Translations under genes and position numbers: made by a program
Source of the DNA: Aphrocallistes beatrix
Taxonomy: Eukaryota > Porifera > Hexactinellida > Sceptrulophora > Aphrocallistidae
Assembly (NCBI GenBank): GCA_963281255.1
Contig: OY725502.1
Location: 2,170,001-2,234,000 of the forward strand
Direction: 5' to 3'
Length of the DNA: 64,000 nucleotides
The notes under the pieces: generated by a model
Database searches by the model: none
What the model was told of the DNA's origin: nothing
Seen by the model: only the letters and a program-made list of their open reading frames with translations
In this document: one piece after another, positions 48,923-62,186 of the stretch
Layout of the letters: the number at the start of each line of letters is the position of its first letter
Numbering within the stretch: position 1 is the first letter of the stretch

Positions 48923-49154
48923 ACTAATTATCTCCTGTCCTTCGTCAATCAATCCAGTTAATTCAATTGAAACACCAAATATAGAATCTGTCCCATCACA
49001 ATTGATATCTTCATCCAAAATCGATACATTCTGTAATAAAAGAGAAAAATTAGAGTTTTCAGTGAAACTCACAGTCTCTGTTTCTGATTTAATTAATGGA
49101 GGATTATCGTTTACTCCTCTCAACATTAAGTGATATTCAATTTGAGCAGTAAAA
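48923..49154 (-). CDS. Exon 4 (cadherin-like repeat gene)
   Basis: A long T-rich tract precedes the acceptor ttcttag; the donor reads ATTAGT|gtaagc. It is 232 bp, phase 2 in and phase 0 out, with 77 codons. It contains GVNDNPPLI, then SFTENSNFSLLL and the acidic SILDEDINCDG of the next repeat, and ends in LIDEGQEIIS. The open plus-strand reading across the same bases is a shadow. Confidence 0.9.
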
Positions 49155-49989
49155 CTAAGAAAAAAGAAAAAATAAATCTCGAAATTAACATTCAATATGT
49201 AAAAAATGATAGGTATTATTACAAGAATGAAAATACAGTGAAATATGAGCTTTTAAGGTAAGCTTATATAAATTCTTTAGGATAACACAGCACTCTTTAT
49301 AAAGGAAATATCAAATCTATGCGATAGGATCAGGCAAAGTGTCATACACCAGTTTTTGATTGCCACCGGTTATCTCATCGTATCAACTACTCATTAGTTG
49401 GCAAATATTTCATCTCTTTGAATGAATTGAATAAGCTAGTAGGTCTAAGAAAATAGTTAAAATGCTAGAGCTTTAGAAAATATACATTAAGGATATAAAT
49501 GAGTCTGTTGCTGACATTTTTCAAGAATATAATAATATACATTTATATAGCGCAGATTCCATACTAATATGTTTAAGTACGTTGATGAAGTTGATCACAC
49601 TTATTCTCGTAGCGTAATAAAAATAGCTCCATTAAAACTATTTTAGCAATTTCTACAAATTGGGAATGCTAGTAATAAGTAAATACCACATTTACAACTA
49701 TTATCCTTAGTCATTCGAAATATTAGTATTTTGTGAAAATATGGCGGATCGTCTTCATACTATTCTTTGAATAAATCGTATTTTATCCACTAGCTCTTAG
49801 CACTCATCTTGAAGAAGAAAAAAAAGAGAAAGCCTTCATTCGTGGTGGCAGCTCAAGTGTTCTCAAGAGTCATTCTACAGTATTCATTAAAGTTTGAGAA
49901 TATAGCTTACAAATGAAATGTTGTGTCAAGGGAGAAATAGCTGAAGTACTCCAGACCAATGCTCGATTTAGCATTAGCATCTCTTGATG

Positions 49990-50690
49990 AATACACCTCA
50001 AATTGAAACAGACGGAATATGTATGTTAATTTTCATTATAAATCCCAGGTTTGGATTCTAGGACTTGGCAGAATATTCAACAGTTTGCCAGCCTAAATCG
50101 CAAAATATATTCTGGAAACTTAGGGAATTTGGTGCCCTTCTAAATGATGACGTCGTAGCTTTGGTAACTGATGGTGCCTCTGTTATGATCAAGATGGGAA
50201 AAATTTCTAAACCGCTTCACCTATGCTACGTTCATGCTATCCATCTGGCTGTATGTGAAAATGGTATGGTGGAAATAGTTCGACTTTTCAAAAAAGGAAA
50301 TAGTTGGATTTCTATTATAAGGAAATAATAGAAATCCAAAAGGCTGCTAAAAGTATACTGAAACGTCAATCCAATTAATGCAGGGGTTGAGACTGCAGTT
50401 AATTCATCAGATAGACATGACACTGAAATAGCAAATCCAGGCCATTCAGATAACTCAAAGCTTGATAAATTAATGAAATCAATCCGCAAATCAACTACAA
50501 GCTCAAAAAGTAATAAAGCGATTGAAGACTATTTTAATTATTTCTCCAAAGAAATGAACTCTAGAAATCGAAAATTTTGAGGTTACTCGAAGAGTGCCTA
50601 TATTCTAACCCTCTTACCAGTGTAGAAGCAGAAAGGGTACTTTCTGCCGCTATTACAGTAGAAGATATATTAGTTGACTATTTTAATATA
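49990..50690 (+). pseudogene. hAT transposase relic
   Basis: The reading from 50065 contains LREFGALLNDDVVALVTDGA and KPLHLCYVHAIHLAVCENG. In hAT transposases a V-T-D-G-A/N segment supplies the second catalytic D, and C-x-x-H-x-x-H/N-L follows. Further along, LYSNPLTSVEAERVLSAA is the typical C-terminal dimerisation segment. The pieces lie in different frames with stops and a large deletion between them. Termini were not found. It sits in the intron between exons 3 and 4. Confidence 0.8.
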
Positions 50691-51056
50691 GTGTATTCAT
50701 TATTTGCAACAATATTATTTATCAATTCATTATAACTAAAATGTATTTATCTATTTATTATTAGCAACAATATTATTTATTTAGTAGTAGTTAATAAATC
50801 ATGTGATACTCAAATTAATACTAAATAGATAACATTGTGATAGATCTCAGGAAAATTATCACTACAATCGCAATGTCAGGATTAAGAGAAGTCATAGTAC
50901 CCGGGTATCCGGGTATTGTGTCACAAGAGAACCGAGAACCGGGTCTTAGAATTTGAGGAATCATCGACAGCACTACTAGTAATGAAGCACTGGTCCTTAC
51001 ATAGCATGTTTGTTCTACTGAGCAAGAAAATATGGTCGAACAAAAGTTAGCACTTA

Positions 51057-51420
51057 TGATCTAAGTTGACTAATTCATGAATTAATGAATAATTCGAATA
51101 ATTCATAATTCATCAAGCCCGAAAAGAATTATTCAAAATTGAAAGTTTTTTACAGGAAAATATCATTGAATTATGTATATGAATGAATTTTCAAATAATT
51201 CATAATTCAGGATTCTGAATTATTGGAATAATTCATAATTACTAAATTATGAATTATTCGAATAATTCATATTTCAGAAATTATGAATTATTCGAATTAT
51301 TAATTAATTCACGTCAACTTAGCGTATGATTGACTAATTCATGCTTGAATTGTGAATTATTCGAATAATTCATAATTCTTTGCCATTTTTTAATGAATTA
51401 GTCAACTTAGCTTATGATTG
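51057..51420. repeat. AT-rich array of GAATAATTC palindromes with inverted ends
   Basis: GAATTATTCGAATAATTC, itself a palindrome, recurs about eight times. The block is bordered by TAAGTTGACTAATTCAT on the left and its complement on the right, suggesting a MITE. Confidence 0.7.
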
Positions 51421-51888
51421 ATACAAATGTTTCAAAATCGAGACTAATTCATTCAAAGAAAAAGAAACCACTATGGTGTTATCATTGCGCGTACAACAAA
51501 TGGTACACCTGCCATATTTGGTTAGCATTGTGACTTTTCTTTACATTTATGTGAAATTTCTGTGGGTGATCATTGTTCTCAGTGTTCTCAGCGTCAGTCA
51601 ACGTTAGCAATTGTTTGCATAAATATTTCAGCGGGCTTTGTACAACTTCTCATACTACAATAAGGTAGAAAACTTTTTTTAGTTAGTTAGATTATTAGTA
51701 TAATATAGGGTACAATAAATAATTTCATATTACACAACACTATCAAAAAACTCAACTTTCTATACTTTTGATTAAATTTCAACAAACGTAAATCATAGAG
51801 TTCTTTTTAGATTTGTAGAATAATTACCATTATAAATCCACCTTCTCACAAACATGACTGTGAAATACCTACTTGTATATACATAAAC

Positions 51889-52027
51889 TACAGTATATAT
51901 TGGATATAGTGATAGAGCGGGGGACAGGGAATATTTGGTCAAATTATCACTATATCCAAGTTTGTATGAAATGTCATCGACTAGGGCAAGTGAAACCCAA
52001 CTATCACTCAATCCAATATCTACTGTA
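51889..52027. mobile_element. Pogo-like MITE
   Basis: CAGTATATATTGGATATAGT on the left, matching complement on the right (CCAATATCTACTG), with TA borders. Related fragment at 19980; related element at 57090. Confidence 0.8.
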
Positions 52028-52243
52028 CTTAATTGATTAATAATTATTAAAGGTATCCAAGAATCTTAATAATCAAGATTTAATTAGAATAAAATAGAAC
52101 AAAAGTATTCATATTAAAGGCTAAACTATCAAAAATTTAACCTTCACGATGTGTTTTTCGTAAATAATGAGCAAAATTTAAGTATTTAATCAATGGTATT
52201 TATGAGTAGAGAAATCTAATATATTGTCGAATACAAAACTTAC

Positions 52244-52402
52244 ATGCCATCAAAGACTTGAATTTCCAAAACCCGCTCATGAGGGCAGGCAAATTCGGAA
52301 GAGTTGAAGGAAATAGTTAAAGATTTAACAATCATATTGTAGACACAAATTTCTGCTGGTCCACTAAAGTTTAGCATATTTTCTCCTCTTTCCATCGAAA
52401 TC
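52244..52402 (-). CDS. Exon 3 (cadherin-like repeat gene)
   Basis: The acceptor is cctttag and the donor reads GGCAT|gtaagt, a near-consensus site. It is 159 bp, phase 2 in and phase 2 out, with 52 codons. It carries the middle of a repeat and ends in VLEIQVFDG, the strand before the NDNPP motif of exon 4. It has two cysteines, at codons 19 and 39. Confidence 0.88.
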
Positions 52403-53094
52403 CTAAAGGGAAAACGTGTTTTAAAGAAAGATATTCCAAATATTTAAAAAATCTCCACGGCAGAGTTATTAAATTGTTGAAATTGATTGAAATACAACAA
52501 AATGAAGCGGGAGAATGTTTAAAATTATATATAATCGCGGCCTCACAACATATTTAGGGATAGCGCAGAAATTTATCCATTAGCAAATCGAATATCACTT
52601 TCCAATTAATTAAGCAAGTCATTAATACATTTCTTTTGACTAAGTAAACCTCATTGAAGCCAACAGCAAACTTCAAAAATGTAATATACTTTTGTCTACT
52701 ACTGTTCACTTTGGAAAACCGGAGCACTTTTTCAAAAACTGGGGCGCGCTTGATGATATTTTTCTTCGCAAAATACATTTTCTTTGTAAAATATCTTTTT
52801 GCTGAATGCTTAACGTATGAAGAGTTGTTACAGCAATCATGGGTGTGGGTGCCACGAAGGATTTGAGTCAAAGTACAACTTTGTAGTGTAATAAAAGTAA
52901 ATATTTGAGAGACTGACTGTACACATAAAAATAGACGGTGCAGAAAAATGTTTAAGACCACTTGCAGAAAAGTAATTTTTTTGAGACTGTAGTCATTTGG
53001 GGAATACTAATTCTCATTTCACCCAAGCCATAACATGTAATCAAGCTAAAATTGCTTCTTGCAAATATATATATCCATAGCCTACTGTATATAA

Positions 53095-53775
53095 GGCCTC
53101 ACAATAACTTGCGGATTTGGGATTAGGGATGCGGTAGAAGATGGTTGAAATAATACATGGGCTGCCATAAATCAATAACAAAGCACAATAGAGCTTAGAA
53201 ATGTAGTATCAGCATATATAAATATGGTGTCAAAGTATCCATATCCGTTGTTAAGATTTAGATTAGTGAACAAATGGTTGTGCAGTAGGTTATATTTGTG
53301 ACAAATATATTGATTTTCAGAGGTCGTTAAAGTGCACTTCTAATTATTCGTATTATACATTTTTTTGCTAGAACTGAGATGTGAATGGATTAATACGAGA
53401 AATTTGGAATTTTTCCCTAGAATGTCACTACATTCCAGTGTTGCTATGGAAGCTAGACATTCAGATGTAAGTCCATTTGATAGCGAATAGACTATTTCCT
53501 ATAAAGTGATAGTATAATTTATCTGTCTAAATTCAATGGTTTACGAGTTAATAGATAATTTATCATATTGGACAGATCTAGTGATTTGTCGAATATCTCG
53601 TAAACCATTGAATTTAGACGTCGAAATTATATTATCGCTTAATAGGAAGTAGTCTATTTGCTATCGAATAGATTTACGTTTGAATGTCTGGCTCTTGCGG
53701 TTTTCAAGATATGACCCGAACTGACCAAAACACATTTCCATAGCAACACTGGAATGAAACAACATTCCAAATTTT
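53095..53775. repeat. Third copy of the large palindromic family
   Basis: GGATGCGGTAGAAGATGGTT through AACACTGGAATGAAACAACA match the 23.8-24.9 kb palindrome. The inner arms around 53560 (GTAAACCATTGAATTTAGAC and complement) are still paired; the right outer arm is lost. Confidence 0.75.
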
Positions 53776-54196
53776 TCGTATTAAAGAATCTCTCGTTAAA
53801 CGGTCGAAACCATTATACATCATGCGATAACTCTGTATAAGAGTACTTCTTACATAATACCGCTATAAAAGATATGTGATCTCAATGCTTCGAAGGATAT
53901 CGGCAATAATTTCAGCTGGTAGTAGGACATTTTGATATTGAAACTTTTGATGCCATACGGGTTTTAACAGGGGAATTAATTTAAAGAAGTCATTGAACAA
54001 TTGAAACTATGAAATAATCGCCATGGTAGTAAATTTGTTATAGTATGTGTTCATCTATTGTATCGGTAATAGAGTTATTAAAATAGTCATGGAAGTAAAA
54101 TTGTCATTCAACAGTGCTTATAAGCGTTTGATATGGTTATAGGGATAACACATGGATTAAAGGGCAATTTGGGCGGCGTTGGAAATTCGACCTCGA

Positions 54197-54232
54197 AGTC
54201 CTGAGTACCTAATGCTAGGGTACTCAGGACTG
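54197..54232. repeat. Perfect short hairpin
   Basis: AGTCCTGAGTACC and its complement GGTACTCAGGACT flank an 8-9 base loop. Function unknown; it may be part of an old MITE. Confidence 0.6.
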
Positions 54233-54429
54233 ACGAGGTATAGCATGAAAACCTCAGGAACTGGACACCGAAGAAGTCAAGTTGAATTATAAACAAGCAA
54301 AAGCTAGTATTCCTTTAAAAAAACTAAGAGTCATGTAATTATGAATCAGTTTCTCAAATATGATGTAATTCTTATCAGAGGTACACTCCTAATATCAATC
54401 CCAAAAATACACATCAAATTGGTGAAAAA

Positions 54430-55330
54430 CGCTGGGCATACTGTTGACTAGGTTATCAAGCAGGCTTGGTTCAATCAGAGTCCATGCCTTTTTGAGGGTA
54501 TAAAATAGATCATCAAGCAACAAAACCTGACCTATTTCATCCAGTCGTTCAGACAAAATTCCCCAGAGTTATTCATTGGATTCAAGTCCGGTGAGTTCGC
54601 TGGCCACTCTCCTTTCCTCCAAAACCGGGGGAACCTTGTTGAATACCATTCCTGAGAGGCTTTGGCTGTATGGGCGGTAGCGCTATCCTGAATGAAAATG
54701 AATCGGACATGTTTAGCAACATTTTCCTCTCAGCAACTGGCCCTATTTTTTAGTCCGCTTGATTGCATCTAAACAGGTTTTCTCCAAAATAGTATCTTCG
54801 TCGTAGGCTCCATTTTCAGTCTGTTTTTGAGGTACAATATGCAGTTGCGACAGAGCCCTATGTGACATCATTCCCTAGATCATAAATTTCGCCGGAAATT
54901 TCATCTGATATACAGGCTCAATATTCTGAGATCCAATGGCCCAGAATTTTTGGGGTTTGGCAAATGGAATAACTCAAAGGGAGATTCGTCATACCAGAAC
55001 ACCCTTTTCCAGTAATCAGAAGACCAATCCTCATGATTTCGAGTGAATATCAGACGATTTTCTCGGATACGATCAGTTATTCTTGGCCACTTAGGGTGTT
55101 TATAATTCTTGGCCACTTAGGGTGTTTATATTTCTGGCATCAATATTTTGGGTTAGATTACGCTGGACTGTAATGTGAGAGATGGGATTGCCATTGCTAG
55201 TTAATTCATTATATTAGATATGGGAGTAAGATAGTACTACAGGTGTCAGAAAGCCAACTCGATAATTGATGCTAAATGACTAGTCAGAGGTTTGACCCGT
55301 AAGTAGAGCAAGGGAACACGCCATAGCCAA
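54430..55330 (-). pseudogene. Tc1/mariner transposase relic
   Basis: Minus-strand pieces: KWPRITDRIRENRLIFTRN and DYWKRVFWYDESPFELF (first catalytic D in WYDES); an AERKMLLNMSDSFSF segment; PIQPKPLRNGIQ, out of frame with the expected DNAPAHTAK segment. Then FWRKGEWPANSPDLNP appears in another frame. Numerous stops and frameshifts. The terminal repeats are not clear. Confidence 0.75.
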
Positions 55331-55436
55331 TATAAAAGAAGTATCTCAAAAATAAATTACTCTCGAAGCATACAAAATCATCACAATAAAACATCACAAT
55401 AAAGAATAAATATCAAACAAAAGTTAACTACAATAC

Positions 55437-55578
55437 CTTGAATCATTGAACATTGCAAAAATACTCTCCCCTGAAATCCTCGGGATAATCTTAACAATAA
55501 GAGAATGAATGAGATTATTCTGGTTGTCATCAATATCGCTTAAGGACAAATTCAACCCAAATTGAAAAGATTCAATAC
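55437..55578 (-). CDS. Exon 2 (cadherin-like repeat gene)
   Basis: The acceptor is tatttag and the donor reads TCAAG|gtattg. It is 142 bp, enters in phase 1 and leaves in phase 2, with 46 whole codons. It encodes the LSLSDIDDNQNN segment, the D-x-D part of the repeat, followed by a beta-type stretch. The split codon to exon 3 reads AG+G, arginine. Confidence 0.86.
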
Positions 55579-57089
55579 CTAAATAATTGTGAATAATGAA
55601 TAGTAATTTATATACACATTTATTTCTCTGTTTCTATCTTCATAGGTGAAATACTGCCAACTTTTACGTTCTAAAATATCATAATCAGAAAGTAGATGTT
55701 TAAAATAGTCAAAGAAGGATATTTATAATTACTCACTCACGAAAATACGTATATACATTGGAACTAGGTTAAGAAGTATTTGTAATGTCCAGCCTGGACA
55801 AAATATATTTCACACCACATCACTTCAAATCATAAATAATACTGAATGGTAAATCTTGATAACAAATTCAATTAACTAAAAAAGCCACTGAAAATATGAA
55901 ATCATATTCGAATTCTACACATTCTAATAACTAGATGCTTTTTATACATCAATTCTTCTTCAAAGGTAATTAACACATGTAGCACTATCTCCATACACTC
56001 GTTGTTATCATATATATTTCATTATAAGTGGCACAATGCAGTACAAGTGGTAGTAATTACACTTTGTTAAGAATTAATAAATACAAAGATTAAATAAAGT
56101 CATAGAATGTGTAGAATCCTAATTTGACTTCAAATATTTAATTGCTATCGTATATAAAAAATTGAATAGTATTTCAAGGGTATTACAAATTTGTTATGGT
56201 TTACTATGATGCGAATATACTAGTTGTTTTAAAACTTTTTGCTAGGAAGGATAGTACAGTTTCTAGTGCATTCCAAAAGGTGTGCAAAATGGATTTTATT
56301 CTTCAATTTTGCTAATTTTGGCTTTATCTGATTTCAAAAAGGTTAGGTGCTATACAATTCAGTCACAGCCTCGATTCCAAACTTCAAATTTCAAAATCTG
56401 AACCATTTTTATTTAACCCACGCTTGCCACAGGAATGTGTTGCGTCATTTCCGGTTTAAGCAATTTTCAATGGGGAAGCCATATAAGTTTGGGGTTACTA
56501 CTATAAATAGAAAAATCCCAAATGCTTTCAAGGGTTAAATATAGACAGTAGAATACTTTAAGGGTATAAGTGAGGTCTTCCTTAATGATAAACTTCTTCA
56601 TGCATTAGAATTGTACGAAGAGCACCCAATGGTATATTAAATTTTGCCTAAAGCATGTAACTACACACTATTCTTGTACTATTCCAGGTTGTCACACTAT
56701 TTCCTACCTCTATGACATCGGAAGGGGGTTTACTTCAATTATTCTTGACAAATAGTAAACTTTGATCGTGCAGCTCAAGCAAGTGAAGCGCGATGGTTAT
56801 AATTAAATGTGATCCCAGAAAATATTGCTAATCCCTTCACGTTGAAAGAGCTGTACGTACTAAGTCTGTCAGCTTCTGAATCTCATAGGATTTTGCACCT
56901 TTAAATATGAACAATTTAAAAATCCGAAAAATTGCAAATCTTTGGGTTAGACAGAATAATATGGGAGACGAAATAAATGTCAATCGATGGATCGGAAATA
57001 GAAAATAGAAGCTAGAATATTAAATTCCAAGACATTTAGGAGATACCATATAATGGTCCTTATAATGGGACACACGTACATAAATAATA

Positions 57090-57282
57090 TACAGTGAAGA
57101 TTGGATATAACGACATCGGATATATCGACAAATCGCAAATAGCGACCATTTTTCCTTGCCCAGAGCGAAATCCTAAGCGTATATTGTGTGTGTGACCCTA
57201 AGATCGGATATAGTGACAGATCGCAAATAACGACATTTTTCTCTTGCCCGATGGTACGTCGTAATATCTAATCTTCACTGTA
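57090..57282. mobile_element. Pogo-like MITE of ATCGGATATA repeats
   Basis: CAGTGAAGATTGGATATAAC on the left and the complement of ATATCTAATCTTCACTG on the right, TA borders. Confidence 0.87.
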
Positions 57283-57392
57283 TTCACATTATCGCATCAC
57301 AAGTTGACGAGAAAGGAATATCTTTTAAATTTTATGCATTATAATTTTGCAATTTTTGTAAATCATATAAGGCAAACAATTTAAAATCATAC

Positions 57393-57556
57393 CTTCAATT
57401 AATACAACAATGCTCGGATCGGCAATTAAAAGTGGAGGATTGTCGTTAATAGCTATTGTAGTGATGTTAAAAATTTCACAATCGGTAAATCTTCCATCTG
57501 AAAGAGTTACCCTAATTATAACTGTTTCACTGAAGGCTTCTGAAGAATTTTCATAT
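57393..57556 (-). CDS. Exon 1 of the window (cadherin-like repeat gene)
   Basis: The acceptor tttctag lies just upstream and the donor reads GAAG|gtatga. The exon is 164 bp, enters in phase 2 and leaves in phase 1, and encodes 54 whole codons. It carries the end of one repeat, with VTLSDGRF and AINDNPP at residues 32-41, and the first strand of the next (VVLIE). The matching upstream exon is not in the window; the LINE and foldback elements fill the space upstream to its right edge. Confidence 0.88.
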
Positions 57557-57769
57557 CTAGAAATAAAAGGAGATTTTATATTATAAATGATATGTTACAA
57601 ACTATTGGTTACAAGATTATAAATAAGAAGTAACCCATTTAGCAAGATTTCAAAGGTTTTATCTAAAGAAAATGCCTGGGAGGTTTAAATGAATAACATC
57701 CATGGATACATTCATTAAATTAACATAAAGATAATTGTGACACAATGACCATATCATCAAATATGATTA

Positions 57770-59985
57770 TGATTAAGTATTTTTTCCGTCACCCCCTCAG
57801 ATAGTTCAAACATCGAATCCCAACATGCTTTCCACCAATTCAAAGAATTATCTGAGGAAGAAATTGTTTCTATTGTTTCCTCTGCTGCTAATAAATATTG
57901 CATCCTCGATCCTATCCAAACATCCCAGGTCAAATCATTTCTACCCATCTTAGCACCCATCCTTAAGAAAATCGTAAATGGCTCCCTCGCCACTGGTCAT
58001 TTTCTTTCACCCCGGAAGCGCGCAATCATCTTCCCTAGACATAAAAGATCAAATCTCGATCCCATTTTCGCTAACTATCGTCCACTTAAGATTACTGAGA
58101 GGGCCGCTTCCATCCAGGTCGTGAATCATCGTATATTACATCATCTCTTCCCCGGGACGCAGTCTGCCTATCGTAAGCATCACAGTACGGAGACTGTGCT
58201 CCAGAAGGTCACAAACGACATCATCCTCAGCATGAATCGCCAACACGTATCACATCTGGTTCTTCTTGATCTTAGTTCAGCCTTCGACACCGTCGAGCAT
58301 ACCATCTTACTCAACCGTCTCCAGTCCCATTTTGGCATTTGTGACTCTTCTCTGTCTTGGTTTGAAACTTACCTCCCTGATAGGACTCAATTCGTCTCGA
58401 ATAAAGGGTTCTGATTCCTCCAATATCCAGGCTGAAAACGGAGTTCTTCAGGGTACTTGTCTTGGTCCGCTTCTCTTTAGTCTCTATACCAGTCCTCTTT
58501 TCGAACTTATTAGGTCCCACTTCCATGGCATGCACTGTTTTGCAAACGATACTCAGGTCTATCTTTCTTTTAAATCCGGTTCCAACTCGACTGAAGATTC
58601 TGCTTTCTCCGCCATCCAATCTTGCATCTCTGCGACGAGTTCTTGGTTCTTCACAAACAAGTTGCTTATCAATGACACCAAGACTGAGTTTTTTATAATA
58701 GGGACTCGTCAACAACTATCTAAGGTTCAAACTGATAGCATCTCTGTTGGTGAGTCGAGAATCTCTTCTTCCAAAGAATTACGGAATCTTGGAACTAGGG
58801 GTGTACCGGATATCCGGTTCTAATCCGGTATCCGGCTATATCCGGCCATTTACCGGATAGTGGTTCCAATTGTGATTGTGTATGAATTAAACATTAACTA
58901 CAAAAAGGATAGAAACAGAAGCAATTTATTCAATTAACTACAATTTAATTCTAAAGCTATCATCAATCCATAAATCTAATCTAATCTATAACCTATTCCA
59001 AACTACTATATTAAAACTCTAAATGCTAGCTAATAGTTGTAATTCAATAAGGAAAGATTCTTTTGTATGAATATTAATCTCTCACCATTTTCTGGTAGTA
59101 GCCTACTTCGTTTTTTAGGTCTTGATGTGATATAATGGTATCATTTATCAAATAAATATTTAGCCGAATATCTGGCCGGATAACCGGATAATTGAGTACC
59201 GGATATCCGGATCCGGCCGGAGTAGAAAATCTCTAATCCGGTACACCTCTACTTGGAACTTAGCTCGACAATACCCTCTCAATGTCTACTCAGGTCAAGT
59301 TGCATCATCCTACTTCTACTACATCTATAACATCCGGCGTATTAGAAATACCTCTCTAGGAAAGTCTGTGAAACTCGCGTTAATTCTCTTATAACATCCT
59401 GTCTTGATTACTGTATCAGTCTCTTGTATGGTTGCCCCTCATCCCTCTTAGCTCGACTCCAGCGAGTCCAGAACAGTGCAGCCAGAATTATCTACACTGT
59501 CTCACGTACCTTCTAGTCACCTCCTGTTATTACCAACCTCCACTGGCTGCCTGTTGAACATCGCATCCTCCTTATAACTTACAAACCAATCCATTCTCTT
59601 GCTACGGACTAATCATCCAACTCATACAGGTTAAGACATCCAATCGCACTCTACGATCATCCAAAGCCATCCTCCTCGAATATCCTACTATCAAATCCTC
59701 CAAAACTCTGGGTGATCGTGCATTCACTTTAGCTGCGACTGTGGAGTGGAATCTTCTCTCTCCGAGCATTCGGAATGCCCCCTCACTTCTTCTCTTTACA
59801 AAACTCCTGAAAACCCATATTTTCCGTTTCGCGCACGACACAGCCACTCAAATAAATACTCGTTAAATTAATTTCATGCATATACATACCTTACGAGTAT
59901 ACATACACATACATACGTACATGCATAACATACACTTACTTCCATTGAGTTGTACAGCGCACTTGAAAATATTTATATGGATACA
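57770..59985 (+). pseudogene. CR1/L2-like LINE, 5' truncated, split by a hAT MITE
   Basis: Frames, with shifts, give ISEEEIVSIVSSAANK and LDPIQTSQVKSFLPIL before the reverse transcriptase. Then come NYRPLK, GTQSAYRKHHSTETVL, LVLLDLSSAFDTVEH (first catalytic D), NGVLQGTCLGPLLFSLYTSP and FANDTQVY, where the catalytic FADD has become FAND. After a MITE at 58796-59251 the C-terminal part continues with LLYGCPSSLLARLQRVQNSA and LHWLPVEHRILLITYKP. A 3' region near 59950 has GTTGTACAGCGCACTTGAAA, a common tail in L2/CR1-type LINEs. The endonuclease domain is absent. Stops, frameshifts and the D-to-N change mean it is inactive. Confidence 0.88.
58788..59259. mobile_element. hAT MITE of CCGGATA motifs with perfect 8-bp duplication
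   Basis: The element at 58796-59251 begins TAGGGGTGTACCGGAT and ends ATCCGGTACACCTCTA. CTTGGAAC is duplicated exactly at 58788-58795 and 59252-59259. It interrupts the LINE coding sequence. Confidence 0.93.
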
Positions 59986-60206
59986 TCATCATGATGATTC
60001 ATCAAAAAATCGGGAATCCGCATTATTATTTTCTAATAAGATATATATTAGAATGGATATTCTGCAGTATTATACCAACGTCATTCTGACTACTACTACA
60101 TGATGAGTCGTGTAAAATGTCCTTTAAAAATTATGTATTTTCTAAAATTTGAATTTAACAAGGCATTTTTAGGAGATAAGATTTTGAAGATAATTTCATT
60201 AAGAGT

Positions 60207-60968
60207 GTACTTAGGTCATTTCATAAGTACTGAGCCGTTATCTGTATTCAGAAGTTAGTGAAAATATACTAATTCGATTTGTCCAGTGTATAGCTCAGGG
60301 ATCAGCTTTCGATTTGCATATAGGATTGCTGTAATAGAACAATTATTGTGATTGTTACGTCCGATTTATATACGTGGTTTAGGTGACTGTCGAAAAATTG
60401 AAATCTCCCCATTGAAAATGGCTTGAAAATGAATTCGGTGATATTTTTTTGAATTCATGGAATAAGATCATTACAAGGCCAAATAATTAAGAACCTATAT
60501 GTGATCAAGTAAACGGGAGGTGTTCAGGACAATAACCGGTGATAAAATGTAATTATGCAACTTATAGTGGATTTTTTCACAATTTTCTCCTCCTAAAAAT
60601 AGGACAAAAGTGTTTGTATACCATTTCATAAACAATTTATTCCCCAGCATAAAACCATAATACTACAAATAAATCAATATTTATGGGGTTTTTAATAAGT
60701 AGAATTTAATGGAAGGATCAGTTTTAATCTAAATTTGCTCAGAAATGAAAGACAGCCTTAAGGAAACCAAAAATCACGTTCGAAGGCAGTATCCTAAACT
60801 GATGTACTTAAATCGGATGTAGGAACCACAATAATTGTCCTATCAAAGTAATTCTATGTGCAAATTGTTAGCTGATCCCCTCAGCTATACAATGGACAAA
60901 TCGAAAATAGTATATTTTCGCTAACTTCTGAATACAGCTAACGGCTCAGTACTTATGAAATGACCTAA
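60207..60968. repeat. Foldback with 160-bp arms
   Basis: ACTTAGGTCATTTCATAAGT at about 60208 and the following ~155 bases are inverted at about 60810-60968. The centre holds a copy of the repeat also seen at 3844. Confidence 0.8.
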
Positions 60969-62186
60969 GTATTAGGAGCATATATAAACATGAAATTGAA
61001 GCAGGCATTTCAATAAATTATACTAAATTCATATCATTGCGCAATAGGACAAAATATGCAAATATTTTAAACAATTAAAAATTAACATCAAACTATTATT
61101 ATCAAGGAGCAAAAATAATATAGACCAGGCAATTTTGAAATTATGAAATAAACGCATATTTCGGAGAAAAAAGTTAAAATGTATGGTTTTATATCAAGCC
61201 CAAAATATAAAAAATGCTTTGGTTCATCAAAAATAGACGCTTGGTTGAATAACTTAAGCACAAATTTTCAAATCAAATTTATCTTTACAACCATAAATTT
61301 TAAGAATATTCACAATGTATCCATTCTTCGGACGCTAATAGAAATAGAATTATCACTTCTCTCGAATGACTGGTTCATGATAATCTCCTCTCGAATTAAG
61401 TCGTTTTCAAGACAAATTTTCTATATCTCTCCCAAATTGGATCTTAAAACGCGAAAACACGAAAGTTTCTAGATACTTTCCTCTTATCTTAAAGAGAACA
61501 ATTTTCGTCGAAGATTGATATTAGATACAAGCGCGCTTCGCTTGCTTGCGCTGCGCGGCTGGCGGACACTTTGTGTCCGCCGGAGGCGCCCTTTGAGCGA
61601 CAGGGGTCACATTAATTAATTATATTGGAAATAACATCTCTAAACACGTCTACCCTACTGTTATAATCGATATTGCACGAAAAATCATTAAATTTTTTAA
61701 TTTTTAAAAAATTTTTGATGCGTATTGATGACGTCATAACAGAGTGATGAGACACCATTTTTGATGATAGGTGTATCATATGTGAGATATATGAATATAC
61801 ACATTCTATTAAAATATCAGCCTTCTATCACCTAATGGTCGAAAAACTGAAATTTCTATTTATAAAAAAGGTGACAATGACGTCATAATTCCATGATGAG
61901 TCGACATTTTCATCTGAGCTCAGAGTGGAACCATAGCCAAAAGACTCCCACATTGCAAAAAATCAGCTTTCTGTGCCTGGCAGTCTCTTCAATCAATTCG
62001 TTACAGATATATATACTATATATAGTATATATACACTAAGTGGACAAAAGTATTTCAGTAGTGATCTTTTTATTCTCCCATGATGAAAAATATTAAATAA
62101 TCATAGTAGTTTACAATATTGTATATTGAAGAGATCGACTTATATTGAATACTCTCTTATTTGGCATTACCTAATGACTTCAATTA

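Noticed and set aside
48834..49133. 99-codon reading on the plus strand
   Set aside because: It is the shadow of exon 4, which has splice sites, phase and domain motifs on the minus strand.
58311..58715. 134-codon reading on the minus strand
   Set aside because: It is the antisense shadow of the LINE reverse transcriptase on the plus strand.
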